The notes beneath the pieces are model-generated. The model made no database searches. It saw only the letters and a program-made list of their open reading frames with translations, and had not been told where the DNA came from. Positions 34,928-47,180 of a DNA stretch of 64,000 bases are shown here, one piece after another. Both the position numbers and the translations under genes were made by a program. The stretch's first letter is position 1. Each line of letters begins with the position of its first letter. This stretch comes from Marsupella aquatica (taxonomy: Eukaryota > Marchantiophyta), in the NCBI GenBank assembly GCA_973895155.1, contig OZ316895.1, positions 7,254,001 through 7,318,000 of the forward strand, written 5' to 3'.

Positions 34928-37900
34928 TCAACCTTGAAGCTTCAGAGATCTCGCAGTAGGGTATTGGCCCGGCACCTTGAAAGGCCTCTGAGGTGAACGG
35001 CGCTCCTTCTTCCTTGACAGTTTAGTGTTGACAGGTCTTGGAACTTTCAGCGATTGCAAGTCTTGAGAGGGAAGACTGACATTAGGCAGGGCTGCCTCAG
35101 GCAATCTCTCATACAGTCCAATTAGCTCCGCATTACCATTCGAAAGCTCATCAATCCTGGCCAGATCACGAAAGCTAGCTGATGATGCTCGGCAGATTCC
35201 ATCTTTGCTTAAAAATTCTGTGCGAGCTTCTACGTCTGATGCTCTTGTTTGTCCACTGAGTGCACCACCATGTCTGAGCACTTGAATCATGTCTCTTTCG
35301 TCTGCATCGTTACTCACAGTGCAAGCCTGGAACTCATCTAAGCTACCTTGGGCAAGTGCTTCGATAAGTCCTCCAAGACCTATGGAAGCCTCTCCATCAA
35401 ATAGTAGATCTTGACATTGACTATGTTGTGGTTGCTGCGCTATATCAAGTGCGACAAGCGAGTCCCCCTGTCACCAAGAAGTACGGACCTTTAGTTGAAG
35501 TTCCAAAAATGTAAGGCAGTCCGTTCGACAATGGCCTCGAAGACATGTTCCCAACTTTCATGCAGTAAGATTTTCCGCCAAAATTACACTGTTAAAGTTC
35601 CAAGAACTTCAAAAGTCACAGCAAAGAAAAAGAGAGTTACCTCTTTCCAACAAGCCATACTCCGAAAGTCAGCAAAGGTGACATCCAAACCGAGTGAATT
35701 TCCAGAAAGTTCTTCTACCAATGAATTGCCTGAATCCTTGCTTCGTCGGTCCAGTCTTTGAAATGAGAATGCATCACAAGTTTCCTCTCCACCAAATATT
35801 GCCGCCGAAGGGTGACTGGAGAGCATCAGCATCGGACCTGGTAAAGGCAGTTCTTGTGCAGCAGTAGCCATATCAAAAGAATCCAGGCAGGTCAGCTGTG
35901 CCTGCCCAGAGGAGGGATGAGGACTGTCTGATGGAGCTGAAAACACTCCCCTGGAAGTGTCCCCCAGGAGCTCACTCACACTTATATTTGTCAAGCTGTC
36001 GACCCAATCCATTTGGGAAGTTGAAACACCGCCACTGCTACGTACAGTATCCTGCAAAATGGGTTGATAGTGATATTAGAACACACCATGAAACCCAGGG
36101 CTGAGGAAAAATGCCAAAATGACAGTTCACCCACACTATAAAACGACACAAGATACACGGACCTCGAGGATATATCGAGAAGACTTCTTCAGGTTCAATC
36201 TTCACACTTACATCGCATTCCAAAGGAACTTACTAACCTCAAAACTCCAAAGCTGTTGGGCAAACCCATCGTTGCTTTGACAAAGCCAGGCACAGCCAGA
36301 TACTTGACTTGCATGTTCAAGCTCCTTACAGTTGGACCTGCCAACATGTTCCGCCCCACTGCTAGCAGAAGATGCTTGATCCAGTGCAGGCGGCACAACC
36401 TCCTTCCCGGAGCGCAATCCTACAGTCACATCTGGGGCCCCACTGGACTTCCCCCCAACCGGATGTTGAGTTTCCACCGTAGGGCGCACAGTTGGTCTCC
36501 GCCTGGACTCCTCAGACGGAACTGAACCGTGCACATGTACTCCCCTTGTGTTTACTGCAACTGCACGTTGCACGTTACGTGTCGCACCGTTGTTTTTAGA
36601 TGAACGTTCTGATTCCGGTCGAGAACGGACTTTCTCAGATGGCCTGCATTGTTCTACCGAGCTCCCTGTAAAATTTCCAATACAGACACTTGGTGGAATT
36701 GAAGCTGGCCGCTGCACAGACTTTCGCTGCGTGGTCGTGTCCATTCTCGGGTGAGTAGGATAAGAAGCTCCTTCCAACAGCACAGGCCGTGGTCCATTGG
36801 ATGCAGGTATTTTTCGCTGGGTGGTAGTGTCAGTTCTTGGAGTGGGATAAGAAGCTCCATCCAACAGTACAGGCCCTGGTCCATTGGATGCAGGTGTTTG
36901 TTGTTGTTGTTGGACTGCAGCAGATGATTCGAAGAGACGGCCTGCGAGCCAGGCATATCTGCAAAAAACAAAAACAAAAATGTTGTTCTATATGTACATA
37001 GGAGCAGCGTGTTTCACCAAGAACCATCGAAGCAAACCATATGAATCCTCTCTGTTTCCAAAACATTGACATTTTACTTCAGTAGGATATGTCACCTGAG
37101 ACGGAAAACAGCAGGGCTGCCCAGTGCTGTATGAACATCTGCAGCCGTGACGTTGAGATCTTGGAGACTCCAGCTTTGGCAAGCGGACACATTGGACCAC
37201 TGAGTATTGAATGGAAAGAGACGCAAGTCACCAGATGCAACAGTCGAACGGCCCCACTTTTGCATAAGATGATGCAGCACGGAAGATACACTCTTCCGGG
37301 CCTTAAAAGTCAATTCCAAATGCGGATTGTGACCATCCTGTCCAGGAGTTTTGGAGTCAGATTTCAGCATCCTTCCCTTTATTGCTGTTCTCTAAACATA
37401 ATGGCTATGGGATATGAAGTTGAAAAAAGAGCTGAGGTAAGTAGTTGCAAGGAAAGTGAGGAAATTACAACTAATATCGTTTAGACCCAGTCACCCTTAC
37501 TGTCCTAGCATAACATGCAAATATAGATTAAATCCTTTGTGATGTCCCATAAAGGTCAATCACATAAACGTAGCCTTTACCTGCTCTAAGGCCTTCCTGA
37601 TGTAGTCATCGAATGGAAAAAGCTGTAGCTTCAATTTGATACCACTCATTCCACTTGCCCCTTCCTCGACACCATTGCACCTCAAACTGCTGCAATTGTT
37701 GCACCTCGTTGTATCCAAGGCCTGTGACTTCGCTTTAACTTGAGCACATAACTCTGGAATAATAACAAGCCCTCCAGGCCCACCTTCATAAACATTAGGC
37801 AACGCTGGTGATGGGATTGACACTTCAGATGAGGTAGATGCAACCTGGGATATGCCTGGGACCCCACTCAACCCAGATAACACCGGCGCAACACCCAGCC

Positions 37901-40900
37901 CAACCTGGGATATGCCTGGGACCCCACACTCTGCTGGTGGGCCGGAGGGAAGCTCCTTTGCCACCTTGTCTGTCAGTCCCATTTCTGGACAGCCACCGGG
38001 AGGAATTTGACCTGTTTGAACATCCAAATGGATGAGATCGCCTCCAGTAGTAGTTGTGCTACTTATTTCACATGCTTCAGAAGCCGGAGACAAGACCTCT
38101 GCTGCACTGGCCCGCTCTAACTGCTCCGCTGCTTCTGCCACCAGTGAGACCCCTACACTTGCTGCCTTCTCCCATTTAGCATAGGCAGCTTTTGAAATAT
38201 TACCATCTGCCAAAAGAAATCTGGCTCACTACTGTGGCAATGTTTTGCAAATAAACGCAATTGCCATATCCGAAGCAATTGTAAATCCTTAGAAGAATCG
38301 TTCCTGAGCAACTATTGAACATTGCATCACTTATCATACTACCATGGAATCCCGCCGATTGCGTGGACAGAGAAGCTGGTAGATTTGATTCTTAAATTAT
38401 CGTGACGGTTTGTCTCATCCACAGATATATTAACACAAAAAGAATATGGCAATAGCACTAATTGGCTACTGGAAAACATAAGTCGTAGAGGAAACAAGAC
38501 TCCAATCACATCAAATGTTCATACCAGTAGCCTTCTTGCGAGGCCTTGGTGGACGCTTTGCTTCCCCTTTGGCCAATGTCTTCCGTGGTCCATTGCTAGT
38601 CGCCTTCCGTTTCGCAGACGTTCTCCGGCCAGCACTCACACTCTGCAAACTTTGCAAATCATCTGCAGATGTTTTACCCACTCCTGATCCACTGGTCACA
38701 AAGCCAGGCAACCCAGGAGCGATCAGCGCAGTTGTTTCTGCATGAGCAGGGTGTCTTCTTGACGTAGCTGCAGCAGGTGTGGGCTTCTTCGCTTTCACCT
38801 TCTTGTGATCCTTTAACAGTTGGTGTTCCTGCACAGAGCATACCTCGTAACTGCTCGAATCCCACAGTATGACCGCTACGTCATGTACATAAATTCTAAC
38901 GCTTTTGAGTTATTGTTCCACACAATCAGGAGGTAAACTGTGGTGTTTTGGTCCCCATATCAAATTTAGCAGCTGTCATCAATTTCTTCTCAGTGAGTAA
39001 TAATCAACCTTCCCTTGCTGTGTGCAGTGGGAAAGGATTATATCATTTCGAGACTCGGGACAACAAGCATTTAAAGTTGACCATCGGTACGGTATAACGG
39101 CACATGCGTATATAATAAACAAATTGTAAAGTTACCTACCAAGGCGGCGACAAAGGTTTTATATCGCCTGGGTTTGAGTCGTAGCTTGGATGCTGAGCAA
39201 CTGTGTTTCTCAAGCAACGACCACCTGCACAAGGCCCATGCAAGCAAAATATTTTGATATTGCTTAGTGATATGATATATGGCTATTGTCACACCATGAA
39301 TTGTCGCATATATCGTACAAATTAGATGGCACCTACAGTATCCTTCCAACAAGAACCTAGACCCTGGCCGCATAGCAAAACAAGAGTGAATAAATCGCCA
39401 CATATATATCCAACACTCCCTTCCGGTTCAATCCCTATACAAAGCTTTGAAATGCAGCTTCTCAATTGTACCCTAACAAATAGACAACATAAATCCACCT
39501 CCAAAGTATTGTACTGCAGACGGCCATTCATGCACGAGTCTAAAATTTAGAACTCACTCGAATGATCGATTTCACAACCAGTTTACGGTGACAGGTTACT
39601 TAAATACTTCAACTCCCACAACCATCAAGTAACCAATGCTCTGCTCTAACAACCATCTAATACCAACCTACATATAGCCAAGTCATGTTTAATAACTCAC
39701 CAGCGCAACATTGCACTGTTAACATGAGTCGAATTCTTTGCATCTAGAATCAGAGTTGGAGCCAATATCCTATTCATTCGCTTGATGACTCGATAGTAGT
39801 AATGTCGGACCTGTAACAATTCATATTGATTAGGACTTCAGCAGTTCGATATATTTTTAAGTCACCAAGAGAGGAACCAAGCATTTGGCCCTTTAATTAT
39901 CATACTTAGCTGGTCAGGAATGGCATAACATCAAGCGTCTGTTGGCACACGGTACTTTTCCGAGACTTCAGGTTCAGAAATGGCAGGAAGCATTTACTTC
40001 AGGAACAAAGTTATCCAACAATTGCAAATGAGACCTGTTCAATTTCTTCCGAACGAGGTAAAATTTGTTACTGACAGGGCTTGACCTCACTCTTAAGCGT
40101 CGGTTTTGGATGTTTCCAAATTATTTATCCACACCTCAATTTCACATTACAGAGATTGATTTTGCTAGCATAAGAACTGAACCTAAAAACACAATACCCA
40201 TGGTGGTGCCTTATGTTGATCGGGCTGACGGACTGGCAGTGGAGTCCACAGCACCTGGGTCAAATTTTAGTTGTTAAACAATATGTTCCATCTCGTCCAT
40301 TCCTTCCAGATTTCGGAGTTACAGATTCATAATATGTTCTTCATTTAGATCAAGAAGGAGACCCGTGCCAGCAATTGGCCACTCAAAGAGCGACCAACCA
40401 GCCATGTAGCAGCACACCATTAGCACAGCAGTATCAATGACAAGCATTGTCCTTCAGATGGTTTCACCTTGTTCAATAATGCAAAGGAAAGCTAGAACTG
40501 CCGTACCTGATCCTTATTTTTGCTTTGCACCCGGCTGGTGATCTTCTCAAAATTCTGCTCAGCAGACAAGCATAACGTCAAGTTATGACATAAAACGCAA
40601 AATACCCGGAGCTCAACCCTGAAAGGACCCAAGCAGCACTCAAAACTTCATACCTTGCCAACTTGTCGAAGTGCACCGAAGAAATTCTCTTCTTCTTCAC
40701 GTGTCCATGCATCCCATTGCCTAGTGGGCTTGGGCTCTGAAAGCATCCGGCAAAAGAACAGGGATTACCGCCAAAAACAATAAGAAGCGAGCGGAAAATA
40801 GAACCCTAGAAGTTACAGAGGGCGAGGGCAACGCCTGGCGCTAGAGGAGAAATACAAAAGAATGTCGAAAACGAATCGTGCGCGGCCAATTCATGAGAGA

Positions 40901-41122
40901 GGTCCTTAAACTGACCAAAGGCAGAGATCAGACTCCGACCATTGAATTACGAAAGACAAAAGTGGAGAAAACGGAGGAAGTCGGTTATACAATACAGACG
41001 ATATGCTCTAAGTGCCATCGAGTCGTAGACAAACGAGGAATTTGATAGGCACGCACTTCCGATGAAAGATGAACACGAGGCATACCAGGCACCGGTGCAA
41101 CATTTGATCCAACGACTGCCAT
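34928..41122 (-). CDS. TKI1: TSL-kinase interacting protein 1 (TKI1)-like SANT protein
   Basis: Plant nuclear protein known in Arabidopsis as a partner of the TOUSLED kinase. Eleven exons in transcript order: 41086-41122, 40654-40736, 40507-40554, 39701-39810, 39140-39224, 38525-38828, 37581-38206, 37096-37337, 36238-36958, 35641-36051 and 34928-35467. All junctions keep phase, giving 1068 residues. A SANT/Myb domain lies at about 18-70 (WTREEEENFFGAL, then KNKDQVRHYYYRVIKRMN), followed by the family block WWSLLEKHSCSASKL. Further family blocks are KLKLQLFPFDD (about 413), PHLELTFKARKSVSSVL and ADVHTALGSPAVFRLRYAW (exon 8/9), and DWVDSLTNISVSELLGD (about 768). The protein is longer than I expect for seed plants, because of low-complexity and repeated stretches in exons 6, 7 and 9. 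The start is the only ATG of the first exon. Confidence 0.93.
36712..36900 (-). repeat. In-frame internal repeat in TKI1-like exon 9
   Basis: A unit of about 28-29 residues occurs twice: PASNGPGPVLLDGASYP..TDTTTQRK and PASNGPRPVLLEGASYP..MDTTTQRK. A smaller repeat, GVPGISQV, occurs twice in exon 7 (about 37843-37930). Both expansions keep the reading frame. Confidence 0.9.
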
Positions 41123-41560
41123 TTCGGGAAGGAAAAGCCTGAGGAAGTCATAAGCGGTGGCCGATCATCTCAACAATCACCGAACTCACTCTTCGCACTG
41201 CACCGGTTCTGTTCATGACAAAAATCCATTCGGAAACCTGTCAAAACTGCACCGCACCGCTCGCCTCTCGTCCGCCTTTTTGCCTCTCCTCCACCACTCC
41301 GCGCCTCAAAACATAATCCGTGATCACTCACTCAAGATCAATCGCCATAGCCTCCTCCTACTCGCTTCCTCCGTCTCCTCTCCCCTCCCCTCTCCAACCT
41401 TCCCTCCGATCGATCTTACGCCTCTCCCCGTTTTCCCCACTCCATACGGCACTTCATATTGTCGTCGGAAAACACCACTACAGCAGTCGTATTAGTCGTA
41501 CTTCTGATGCCCCCCGTTCCTCCCTGCGTCCCTGTCTCCCTCCCTGTCCTAGTATTCTTA
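41123..41560 (-). promoter_or_regulatory. Pyrimidine-rich (+ strand) upstream region of the TKI1-like gene
   Basis: The + strand has long CTCC/TCCCTCC runs (about 41330-41560), so the sense strand upstream of the start is GA-rich, as in many plant 5' UTRs and core promoters. No TATA box is obvious. + strand frames here are compositional. Confidence 0.4.
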
Positions 41561-41773
41561 TTCTTATATTATTATTATATTTGCCTTTCCAAACTGTCGA
41601 CCTCTGACAACGCAACTATCCAAACCAACATTTCCGCCCCCAAGATCCAGATTCTCTCGTATCTTTGTTGGACGAAGCCAATTATATCATATCTATCATT
41701 TTTCATAACAACATTATTTTTTCACCTTAGTATAAATTGAAGCCAGATTGGACCCCCACTGTGGACAAAGGTT

Positions 41774-42112
41774 TGTTAAACTTTTACTCCTAGGTGTAGA
41801 GTTGGACTCTAATCATAATTTAACTACTTGTAATTTGAGACTTGGGTTAGATTAGTCATGTTACATTACATGTACACAAGCAAGTGTTTGCTTGTGACGG
41901 AGAACTCAGATTCATTGTTACAAAATCATTTGACAGATAAGGAGAGTTTGTGTTACAGATATTGGTATGACCGAAGAGCCTAGGATATAGTAAAACTTTT
42001 GTGTATTGTTGATGACATAATTTCATTCAAAGTGAATCACATATCTCTTTGCATCAACTATTTCTTTGTTGAATGATCATATAAATGTCGTTGCAAGCAT
42101 CTTTGCTCAAGG
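41774..42112 (+). mobile_element. Diverged copy of the solo-LTR family
   Basis: Aligns end to end with LTRs A-C (TGTTAAACTTTTACTCCTAG at the left; TTCATTGTTACAAAATCATTTG, AAGGAGAGTTTGTGTTACAG and GAATCACATATCTCT inside; TTTGCTCAA at the right) but at clearly lower identity, and no target duplication can be read. This is an older insertion. Confidence 0.7.
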
Positions 42113-42524
42113 GTGCTTGTGTGGACCATAGGACTTTAGGGCCCTTAACTTGATGATTACAAGATCACAAATAATTTTAGTTCTGCAACTTCAAGGTAAC
42201 TACATTGTTTATCTTAATTAGTATCATAACTTTTTTAGTCTCCCTGTATAAATAGTCTCATACACATTAATAAGGGTGTGAAAGATGTAAGGCGTAAAAA
42301 CACAAGCCAAAATAATTCATGTTAAGACATTGAAAATTAGTCCAATGAAACTTATCCTTCCACCACATTTTATGACTGAAAAATTTAACCCTGGCCAAAA
42401 ATTCACTCACACTTGTGCAGCTTAACTTACTCCTCTAGCATATCTCAAGACCACAAAATATATGAATTTACAAATATCAAGTTATTACAATTAAATTTTG
42501 GTAAATGCGATCGGGTTTCAAACA
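42113..42524. other. Intergenic, AT-rich, no gene seen
   Basis: Nothing recognisable beyond AT-rich sequence. Confidence 0.4.
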
Positions 42525-43016
42525 CTAACCTTGTGGTCCATGGCGCCTTTTAAATTCTATTATCATTACTTTACACGTTAGGACGGACGGACGGACCGAC
42601 CGACGGATGGACGGGACTCGCACGGTACACGAGGGTTTTACACGGGCTGTCAGGACGACCGGTGGACCCGCAACGACGGGATCTACGACAGGGAGAGGAC
42701 CGACATGACTGTGTTGTGCACCGTGTGTTGTGCTGCCGTCGTCGGGACAGCAGACCGGGAAAGATAGGCCGCCGGGGGACCGTACGGTGGAGGCGCCTTG
42801 AGATTGATCGGATTTGGTCTTGAAATATGGCGCGGTCAACCGGGAACAACCGCGAACATCCGCCACAACATGATTTTGAATTAGAAAAAAATTGCAAAGC
42901 GTTCGCGCTTCTCTATAGTGGCGCGATCTGCAGCCGCGTGTCACCAGCTTTCGGGGGATGCCCTGTGGATACACCTTCTTTCCAAAGGATTTCCCGTACG
43001 GTGTAAAGACGACCAA
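42525..43016 (-). other. GC-rich island with 163-codon ORF and GGAC/CCGA microsatellite
   Basis: About 450 bases are much richer in GC than either flank. A GGACGGACGGACGG / ACCGACCGACGG microsatellite lies at about 42581-42610. A minus-strand frame of 163 codons and another of 108 codons overlap, and neither resembles a known protein. Composition suggests inserted or foreign DNA, or a decayed exon. Coding status is doubtful. Confidence 0.35.
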
Positions 43017-43425
43017 ATCTGGTCCATGAAACCCTGGTCACACCAAGATTGAGTTAACATCTCCGCCTAGGTACAGGGTCTCTCTCTAAGTGCACACTCC
43101 TGGAGAACAAACATCCGCCATTCTTTTGCCGTAAAAATTAGCCAATAAACAGGTAGGCTAATGATACTCAGACTGAAAATTTTTAAATTATGTTTAGTTG
43201 CCTCCACCCAATGCACTATGGAGAAGTGTTAACCAGAAAATACTCTACAACAGTCAGAAATTATTGTACAATTGAAAGACTATACTCCATAACCAGACCT
43301 GTGCTTGTCCATAAGGTTAAATAGTAGCCACCTTAGCTAATGTTTAAAAACAAGAAACAATGGTTGTCGGTTGCACTAGACAGGGGTTTGTACTATGTGA
43401 TAAGTGCAAACATACACTTATTCAC
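43017..43425. other. Intergenic, no gene seen
   Basis: AT-rich, with no supported frame. Confidence 0.4.
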
Positions 43426-43434
43426 TCATGAATA

Positions 43435-43614
43435 GAGAGATATGCTTAGTAGACCCCCTTCTGGAAAAAGTTTCCTTAATCAACCCCCTCGATACTTTTC
43501 CCCAATCTGGACCATTGATGGACCTTTCGATCTCAGATCTGGACCGTTGATAGACCTCAGGGGGTCGATCAAGTAACAAGTTTCATTTTGGGGGTTGATC
43601 AAGCAAATAACTCC
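43435..43614. mobile_element. 180-bp Mutator-like MITE, 9-bp TSD
   Basis: The left end GAGAGATATGC and the right end read inward GGAGTTATTTGC are followed by ACCCCC-anchored units, including TTGCTTGATCAACCCCCAAA, which is also present in the left end of the 2.3-kb element at 11952. TCATGAATA flanks both ends (43426-43434 and 43615-43623). It is too short to code and appears to be a deletion derivative of the same family. Confidence 0.85.
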
Positions 43615-43623
43615 TCATGAATA

Positions 43624-44611
43624 AGAGTGGTTTACATCTCTTTGTTCAACCCAAACTGATTTTAATGTTTGCAGTACCAAAAACTGGGAAACCAAACAAA
43701 AAAGGGTAGGCACCGGAACCGGAAAAAGAGGGGTGGGGATTGAAGAGAAAAGGGAGAGGTGATGAGTACCTATTACTCGAGGCGAGGAAGTACTTATCCC
43801 CCTCCCACTTATTCCTCACCCATTATTGTAGCATTGCCCCAAAGTTTTGGCCAAAAATAGTATTGAAGCCTAAAACTTAGTGTCTATAATGTAATGTGCA
43901 CACTCAAAATTGATGCTCCAAAAGCTTACGTACACTGCAAGAAACACATTTGTATTGGCCAGCATTGTTCAGACATTGGATTTAATTGCTGCACTTCTAC
44001 AAGATTTCTCAAATTGATTCAACTATATTTGTCGCAGATGATCATCTTTTATGCAATATCATCTTGAGCTCAACAACATCATCTTTGCAACAACATCCTC
44101 TATGCAATGCACGGGTATTGAGCTATAGTTACATAGCATCAAAGGATCAAAGGATCCCTACCTGAGTGTACCATCCTTGCCTGATAGTGTAGTACACCCC
44201 TAAGTTCCCCCTTTTCTATATCATCTTTATCACTTATTTTTAAATGTATCTATGACCCCTGAGTTCCCCTTTTCCCTACCACCTTTTTCAGTTACTTTAT
44301 CTATGAAATCTAATATTTGATACAAGTTGGGGAAACTTTTGGGTGACCAGAAACGAGTTTCTCAAATCATGATTGCCTGCTTGCAAGGTTTAAATTGTAT
44401 TGGACACTTGCATAAAACTATTTGGGTAGAGGAATATGGGTTAAATATGGACAACTCCTGGGGCATGAAAGCAAACAGGAATTTAGTGGTTTGAGTGTGT
44501 ACTCCCTAGGCCAACTACATCCATGCCAAATGTATGGATCTGGAGTTTATTCTAGAATTTTCAAATTGACCACCTGGTTGCCACCATCACTGGTCGACTG
44601 AGCTAGTTCTC
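43624..44611. repeat. Intergenic with an inverted copy of the 17-kb array head
   Basis: Around 44030-44130 the minus strand reads AACTATAGCTCAATACCCGT then GCATTGCA, followed by GATGTTGTTGCAAAGATGAT. It matches the start of the array at 17008-17045. Other sequence here is AT-rich with no gene. Confidence 0.6.
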
Positions 44612-44773
44612 AATAAACCAAGGTAAGATAAAATATTTTTGCATTTTAATAAGACAAAATAGGCATATGATGGGAGGGGTCAGCTATAATGCAATAAACC
44701 AAGGTAAGATAAAATATTTTTGCATTTTAATAAGACAAAATAGGCATATGATGGGAGGGGTCAGCTATAATGC
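44612..44773. repeat. 81-bp tandem duplication, nearly perfect
   Basis: CAATAAACCAAGGTAAGATA through GGAGGGGTCAGCTATAATG occurs twice with no spacer and essentially no differences, so it is very recent (or an assembly artefact). Confidence 0.95.
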
Positions 44774-45865
44774 AAGAATCTACTGCAATTTGTTTGACTC
44801 TTGTTTAAGATTCTGAAATCAAACAATCTGGAACAATTAAACCTCAAACCCATACCTACAATTTTGTTAGATTATGGCAATGATTGATCAATTGCAATGT
44901 ATGTAAGTGCAAGAACATTGTCATAGCCATGCACTTGCAACTATTGAGGTCAAATTGTAGAATCTATTAACTATACCAACTTAGTAGCTCCACAAATGTC
45001 CTTTCTAGTTGTTATGATCAATGTACAAAATCTTGAAAGGGCCAGAACCAACATTGGCCATCAGATATGTTAAATTCTCTTAAGCCCATTGATGTAGCAA
45101 AAGAAGGTAATGCATGAAAAAAATGTATATTCACCCAATTAGCCACAACACAGTGTACACATGATACTCTATAATATGAAATCATGCCAGTTCTGGCGGA
45201 TTGCCTGCAAGAGCGGAAAGTAATCCTGAATGTCCACTAAAAATACAATTTCCACCCTTGGATCGAGCCAAAAGCACCTACCTGTCTCCCCTTGCCGTCC
45301 TACCTTGGTTGTTGCAGTAATACATCAGGCTTAAGTACCAATGCGCCACAATATGCTATGATTTGCCATATGTGTAGTTAGTACCCTCCTCCACTATATG
45401 CTTGTATGCCTGTTGACACAATGGTAAGGTATAGGGTATTACCCCTTCTGTGTTATGAGAGAAGGTACTAGAGTACATTTTATCTGACACAGTAGATGAC
45501 TGTATAGATTAAGGACGGAAGCTTGCTTCGAGGCTAACTAATGCGTAACCACATTGATTAGCCTTTCAATGTTGCCTGCTACCCGAATGTGTTGGGTCTG
45601 GTTTTAAGGATAATGTGGTGCGTTTCCCAAAGCCTCAAACCCCCAAAGCTACTATCAACCTACCATATACCACTGGTTTAGGGTTGCCTGATAGCCCTTT
45701 AGCAGCTACCCAACTTGGAAATGCAGCTTATCCCTTCTATCCACACTTGCCAAACTGATCTTTCACTGGACTTGTGAATCCTATTATCCCGAGACCACCT
45801 CAATTCTCTTAGACTTAATCGGGTATATTTGTATTCCACCCTCGGAATGTACCCCCGCGGCTTAC
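44774..45865. other. Intergenic; repeat block at 45510-45570
   Basis: The segment AAGGACGGAAGCTTGCTTCG then AGGCTAACTAATGCG has a weaker counterpart at 19478-19530. No gene is recognised. Confidence 0.4.
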
Positions 45866-47180
45866 TTGCTTAAGCCGGCTGAGGGTCTTTTTCAGACTTA
45901 CTCAACCCAAACTTCACCGACAAAACAGTCTCAATGCCTCACATTCTCTCAAGGTTGGATGTGGCAATCTCCAACCAAGGCAATACGATTTCGAGTCCAT
46001 GTGCTCGTCTCGCTTCTTCCTCTCCTCTACAGTCATCTTTCTCTCAACCAAGGTAATGCCAGCATATGGATTATTTTGAGTAGGCCGTCGCAACAAATTC
46101 CTCACAACATCCAAAGTCACTACCTCCGGCTCCTTGGGTGGGGGAGCCACCCATTCTTGTACTGAGGTTTTCTTCCCTCTTCTTCTTGTTTGCCAAGCTT
46201 CCTCTTCTTCCTCCTCCTTTGTGACTGCCGTTGTAATTGGCATCCGCTCCTATAGGGATAACATGGGCGCAAAGGACTGACTTCTGGCATAGCGGCAGAG
46301 TAATTGTAAATGGTACCCTAGTACTCGATATCGCACCCTCTCCTATGTTCTGCTTTTCTTCATTCAATGCCTTCTTCAACTGCATTAGAAGATAGCCATT
46401 GTAATCTTGGCTTGAGTCAACATTTTCCACAAGAAACACCTGAGCCTTGCTAATTTTGCGGCAATGGATAGTGTAAAGTAGCCCTTTGGTATGTCTAAGT
46501 CTAACCTCCAAGACAATATGACAAATCCCTCCAATCCGGTATAGTTATCCATGTATTCGAAATACTTATTATCTTGGATAGCACTGAAAACATCATCCTT
46601 GTCCCTTGCAAACTGTAGTTGTAAACGGTAGGTAATGTTGAGCATAGACGACACTCGTAACGGTAAGCACATGACACATCCAACGCACAAGTAGTCGACA
46701 CAAGAGATACGTGGTTCACCTCCTCAAGGCTACGTCCACGGGAACACACAAGAGAACTTTACTGAACTCTAAGCCCGTCGGCCATACCAAGTCTCCACAG
46801 TGTAAGCTCTCCTCATCTCTCAAGTGGCTCCATAACAATGAGCCTAAGTTCCACTTATCCAAGCAAACACCGCTTGGCATATAGTGTGCATCCTAGTTAA
46901 CCTAACCACATCTCCGACTATGGTTAGCCTAACTACGGTTACATGTCGTAACCCTAGACCGTGAGTAAATACCTAACAGGTAACCTATCTGTCCATCGTG
47001 CCATAAACTTGTCCTCAATCGCCCTATCCCAAACTGGCACGACATTGATTATGGCTGGCCTCTCAGACCTGGTCCACTTAGCCGGTGTGGCTGATGTCGA
47101 ACTACCCTTGCACTTCATTTCTTCTGTAGTTGAGCTTTCTCCAAGAATGGCTGCCCTAGTCCACGCCGAAGTGTGACCCT
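45866..47180 (-). pseudogene. Decayed transposon-type coding region, split by a solo LTR
   Basis: With the LTR (46636-46978) and one target copy removed, the minus strand carries coding-like blocks that change frame. They are TKWTRSERP-type sequence with VPVWDRAIEDKFMARWTDR (about 47050-46984), RDKDDVFSAIQDNKYFEYMD (about 46610-46550), KGLLYTIHCRKISKAQVFLV (46485-46425) and a charged segment ending about 45914. I do not recognise the family. The presence of several frames and no start suggests an old mobile-element ORF. Confidence 0.4.
46636..46978 (-). mobile_element. Solo LTR C, 343 bp, TSD GGTAA
   Basis: On the minus strand it begins TGTTAGGTATTTACTC and ends CTATGCTCAACA. GGTAA is found immediately on both sides (46631-46635 and 46979-46983). 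It is highly similar to LTRs A and B and has the opposite orientation. Confidence 0.95.

Noticed and set aside
36256-36754. Plus-strand ORFs at 36256-36525 and 36548-36754
   Set aside because: They are antisense shadows of TKI1-like exon 9.
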